Assembly: GCF_003434055.1 (NCBI RefSeq)
Contig: NZ_QVEX01000026.1
Span: 1 to 51,692, forward strand
Direction: 5' to 3'
DNA length: 51,692 nucleotides
Source of the DNA: Enterocloster aldenensis
Lineage (GTDB): Bacteria; Bacillota; Clostridia; Lachnospirales; Lachnospiraceae
Shown piece by piece: positions 49,872 through 51,692 of this stretch. Made by a program: the position numbers and the translations under genes. How positions within the stretch are numbered: position 1 is the stretch's first letter; the number at the start of each line of letters is the position of its first letter. The notes under the pieces are model-generated. The model was not told the origin of the DNA, made no database searches, and was given only the letters and a program-made list of their open reading frames with translations.

Positions 49872-50879
49872 ATGGAACTGATTTTACCTGAAAACTATGA
49901 CCCCCGGCTTACCATCCGGGAGACACAGGACGCAATCAAATACATACGTGACACGTTCCAGAAAGAGATGGGACGTGAAATGCACTTAGAGAGGATATCC
50001 GCCCCCCTGTTCGTGGAGCGCAGCAGCGGACTTAATGACAACCTGAACGGCACGGAGCGGCCCGTGGACTTTGATATGCTGGGGCTTCCCGGCGAGACCC
50101 TGGAGGTTGTCCACTCCCTTGCCAAATGGAAACGTATGGCCCTTAAGGAGTACGGCTTTCAGCCCGGCGAAGGCCTCTACACCAACATGAACGCAATCCG
50201 CAGGGATGAGGAGCTGGATAACCTGCACTCCTGTTATGTGGACCAGTGGGACTGGGAGCGTGTGATCACAAAGGAACAGCGCAGCCTGGATACCCTGATG
50301 GACACGGTCCGCGAGATATTCAAGATCATCAAGCACATGCAGCATGAGGTGTGGTACAAATATCCAGAAGCGGTCAAGCATCTTCCCAAGGACATTTTCT
50401 TCATCACCACCCAGGAACTGGAGGACCTGTATCCTGACAGCACTCCCAAGGAAAGGGAAAACCTGATTACAAAGGAGCACGGATGTGTGTTCCTGATGCA
50501 GATCGGCGACAAGCTCACCGGCGGCAAACCCCATGACGGGCGCGCGCCTGACTATGATGACTGGAGCCTGAACGGGGATATCCTGTTCTGGTTTGAACAT
50601 CTAAACTGTGCCCTGGAGATTTCCAGCATGGGAATCCGTGTGGACGAAAAAGCCCTGGAGGAACAGCTTAAAAAGGCCGGATGTGAAGAGCGCAGAAGCC
50701 TTCCCTACCATAAGATGCTCCTGGACGGCGAACTGCCGTACACCATCGGCGGCGGTATCGGACAGTCACGTCTGTGCATGCTGCTGCTGGACCGCGCCCA
50801 CATCGGCGAGGTACAGGCCAGCATCTGGCCAAAGGACATGAGGGAAGTGTGCAGGCAGCACAACATTTTCCTGTTATGA
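49872..50879 (+). CDS. asnA: Aspartate--ammonia ligase
   Basis: A complete 335-residue ammonia-dependent asparagine synthetase of the AsnA type, which is a class II tRNA-synthetase-like fold. Seen are [50 protein letters not shown] and the C-terminal motif [19 protein letters not shown]. It makes asparagine from aspartate, ammonia and ATP. GGAGG precedes the ATG. It stands 85 bases after the DUF3006 gene on the same strand. Confidence 0.96.
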   Translation: MELILPENYDPRLTIRETQDAIKYIRDTFQKEMGREMHLERISAPLFVERSSGLNDNLNGTERPVDFDMLGLPGETLEVVHSLAKWKRMALKEYGFQPGEGLYTNMNAIRRDEELDNLHSCYVDQWDWERVITKEQRSLDTLMDTVREIFKIIKHMQHEVWYKYPEAVKHLPKDIFFITTQELEDLYPDSTPKERENLITKEHGCVFLMQIGDKLTGGKPHDGRAPDYDDWSLNGDILFWFEHLNCALEISSMGIRVDEKALEEQLKKAGCEERRSLPYHKMLLDGELPYTIGGGIGQSRLCMLLLDRAHIGEVQASIWPKDMREVCRQHNIFLL

Positions 50880-50919
50880 TATTTTCCTGCTGTATTCAAT
50901 AAACAGTACGAAGGATAGA

Positions 50920-51585
50920 ATGGATCTTATGGAATTTCATATATCAATCTTTTTCATTATCGAGGTAATCGGAACCGTTGCCTTTGCCTCCTCCGGCGCC
51001 ATGGTGGCCATCAAACAGCAGCTGGACCTGCTAGGCGTGGTGGTCCTGGGCGTCACCACTGCGGTAGGCGGCGGCATGCTCAGGGATATCATACTGGGCA
51101 ATGTCCCGCCCGGACTTTTCATGAACCCGGTTTATGTGATGGCTGCTTTCATTACTGTCCTTGCACTGTTCATCGTGGTAAGGCTGAACCAAAGGATACT
51201 GGAGAGCCGTTACATTGCCTCCTACGAGAAAATGATGAACATTTTTGACGCCATCGGGCTGGCTGCCTTTACGGTTACAGGAATTGATACAGCCGTGCTG
51301 GCAGGATATGGGGATTATCATTTCCTGTCCGTCTTCCTGGGTGTGCTTACCGGTGTGGGGGGCGGCGTGCTCAGGGATATCATGGCCGGCCAGACACCCT
51401 ATATCCTGCGCAAGCATGTATATGCCAGCGCGTCCATTGCAGGGGCTTTGTGTTATGTGTTCCTGGCTGACTGGATGACAGGGGATGCATCCATGATCAT
51501 AAGCGCCCTGCTGGTCATCCTGATACGCATGCTGGCCACCAGATACTGCTGGAACCTTCCTACCGCAACCAAGAAACAGCCGTGA
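50920..51585 (+). CDS. TRIC-family cation channel-like membrane protein (UPF0126)
   Basis: A 221-residue protein with seven predicted helices in two repeats. Each repeat has the Gly motif GGGMLRDIILGN (about 49-60) or GGGVLRDIMAGQ (about 147-158), and an N-terminal segment of the type TVAFASSGAMVAIKQQ. This is the prokaryotic TRIC/UPF0126 family, trimeric cation channels of unclear cellular role, also suspected in glycine or anion transport. AAGGAT precedes the start; ATG 50929 is a second option. It is followed by a strong terminator. Confidence 0.92.
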   Translation: MDLMEFHISIFFIIEVIGTVAFASSGAMVAIKQQLDLLGVVVLGVTTAVGGGMLRDIILGNVPPGLFMNPVYVMAAFITVLALFIVVRLNQRILESRYIASYEKMMNIFDAIGLAAFTVTGIDTAVLAGYGDYHFLSVFLGVLTGVGGGVLRDIMAGQTPYILRKHVYASASIAGALCYVFLADWMTGDASMIISALLVILIRMLATRYCWNLPTATKKQP

Positions 51586-51602
51586 GATTCCGGTATAACC
51601 AT

Positions 51603-51650
51603 AAAAAGTACGGCTCCCTGGAATTTGATTTCCTGGAAGCCGTACTTTTA
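51603..51650 (+). terminator. Terminator of the TRIC-family gene
   Basis: AAAAGTACGGCT and AGCCGTACTTTT arms with an inner CC(C)TGGAA / TTCC(T)GG pairing, ending in TTTTA. The IS-like repeat begins just after it, so this insertion site did not break a gene. Confidence 0.9.
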
Positions 51651-51651
51651 T

Positions 51652-51692
51652 AGGCTCTTTGTCAATAGTTGGGGTGGGATTTGTTAAAATCC
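51652..51692. repeat. Terminal inverted repeat, probable ISL3-family IS end (right)
   Basis: The mirror copy of bases 1-40: GGCTCTTTGTCAATAG and further to the window edge. Read outward it is the same end of the element as at the left side. The insertion is in the gap after a terminator. Confidence 0.7.

Noticed and set aside
1..51692. Single IS insertion on a circular replicon whose two sides form the window ends
   Set aside because: The 8-bp flanks inside the two repeats differ (TTAAGGAT and CTTTTATA), so they are not one target duplication. No replication gene is present either.

Overview
The window looks like chromosomal DNA of a gut Lachnospiraceae bacterium, most likely the Enterocloster / Clostridium clostridioforme group. 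This is inferred from the Firmicutes gene families (mini-RNase III, a T-box upstream of tyrS, CarD, IspF-CysS-MrnC-RlmB order), strong AGGAGG ribosome sites, TTGACA-N17-TATAAT promoters and a GC content near 50%. There are no phage structural genes and no CRISPR array. The first 40 and last 41 bases are inverted copies of one sequence that begins GGCTCTTTGTCAA when read outward. They resemble ISL3-family insertion sequence ends, so the window is probably bounded by two oppositely oriented IS copies, or is a contig broken at them.

Layout, left half. Bases 1-2904 (minus) hold part of a type II secretion/pilus-like cluster: transglutaminase-like protein, GspF/PilC protein, pilin-like protein, and a DUF4860-type protein whose 3' end is formed by the IS repeat. 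Upstream on the same strand lies the housekeeping series ispF-cysS-mrnC-rlmB, then a diacylglycerol-kinase-like gene. A tRNA-Val/tRNA-Met pair follows, then a half-size EamA transporter, small unknown genes and a Bcp peroxiredoxin. The fructose operon fruK-fruA has its own clear promoter and an upstream RpiR-type regulator. Bases 14.8-26 kb carry separate units: PAP2 phosphatase, glycosyltransferase, CPBP protease, carbamate kinase, CarD-like regulator, an autoregulated PadR/membrane-protein pair, a cell-wall-binding protein, tyrS with its T-box, an EamA transporter and a DAHP synthase.

The most notable block is 25.8-35.9 kb (minus). It has transaldolase, a 3-hydroxyisobutyrate-dehydrogenase-like reductase, DUF4867, an SSS symporter, a GH31 enzyme with the complete sulfoquinovosidase fingerprint, a TauE/SafE exporter, a fucose/arabinose-isomerase-like protein and a ROK regulator. 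This set matches the known 6-deoxy-6-sulfofructose transaldolase (SFT) pathway. In it the plant sulfosugar sulfoquinovose is released and imported, isomerised, cleaved by transaldolase to sulfolactaldehyde, reduced to dihydroxypropanesulfonate (DHPS) and exported.

Directly upstream is a two-gene ATPase/HNH-nuclease operon (36.1-39.9 kb), locally AT-richer, which resembles a Septu-like anti-phage system with an unusually long ATPase. The right end has uppP, ung, an isolated hisH-hisF pair, a Sir2-like zinc protein, an ABC-class ATPase with an RG-rich stretch, an iron-sulfur aldo/keto reductase, a coiled-coil protein, a thioesterase, a ComEC-like secreted hydrolase with a DUF3006 partner, asnA and a TRIC-type channel. 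Two unrelated 13-bp tandem arrays and a dispersed hairpin repeat lie between genes.
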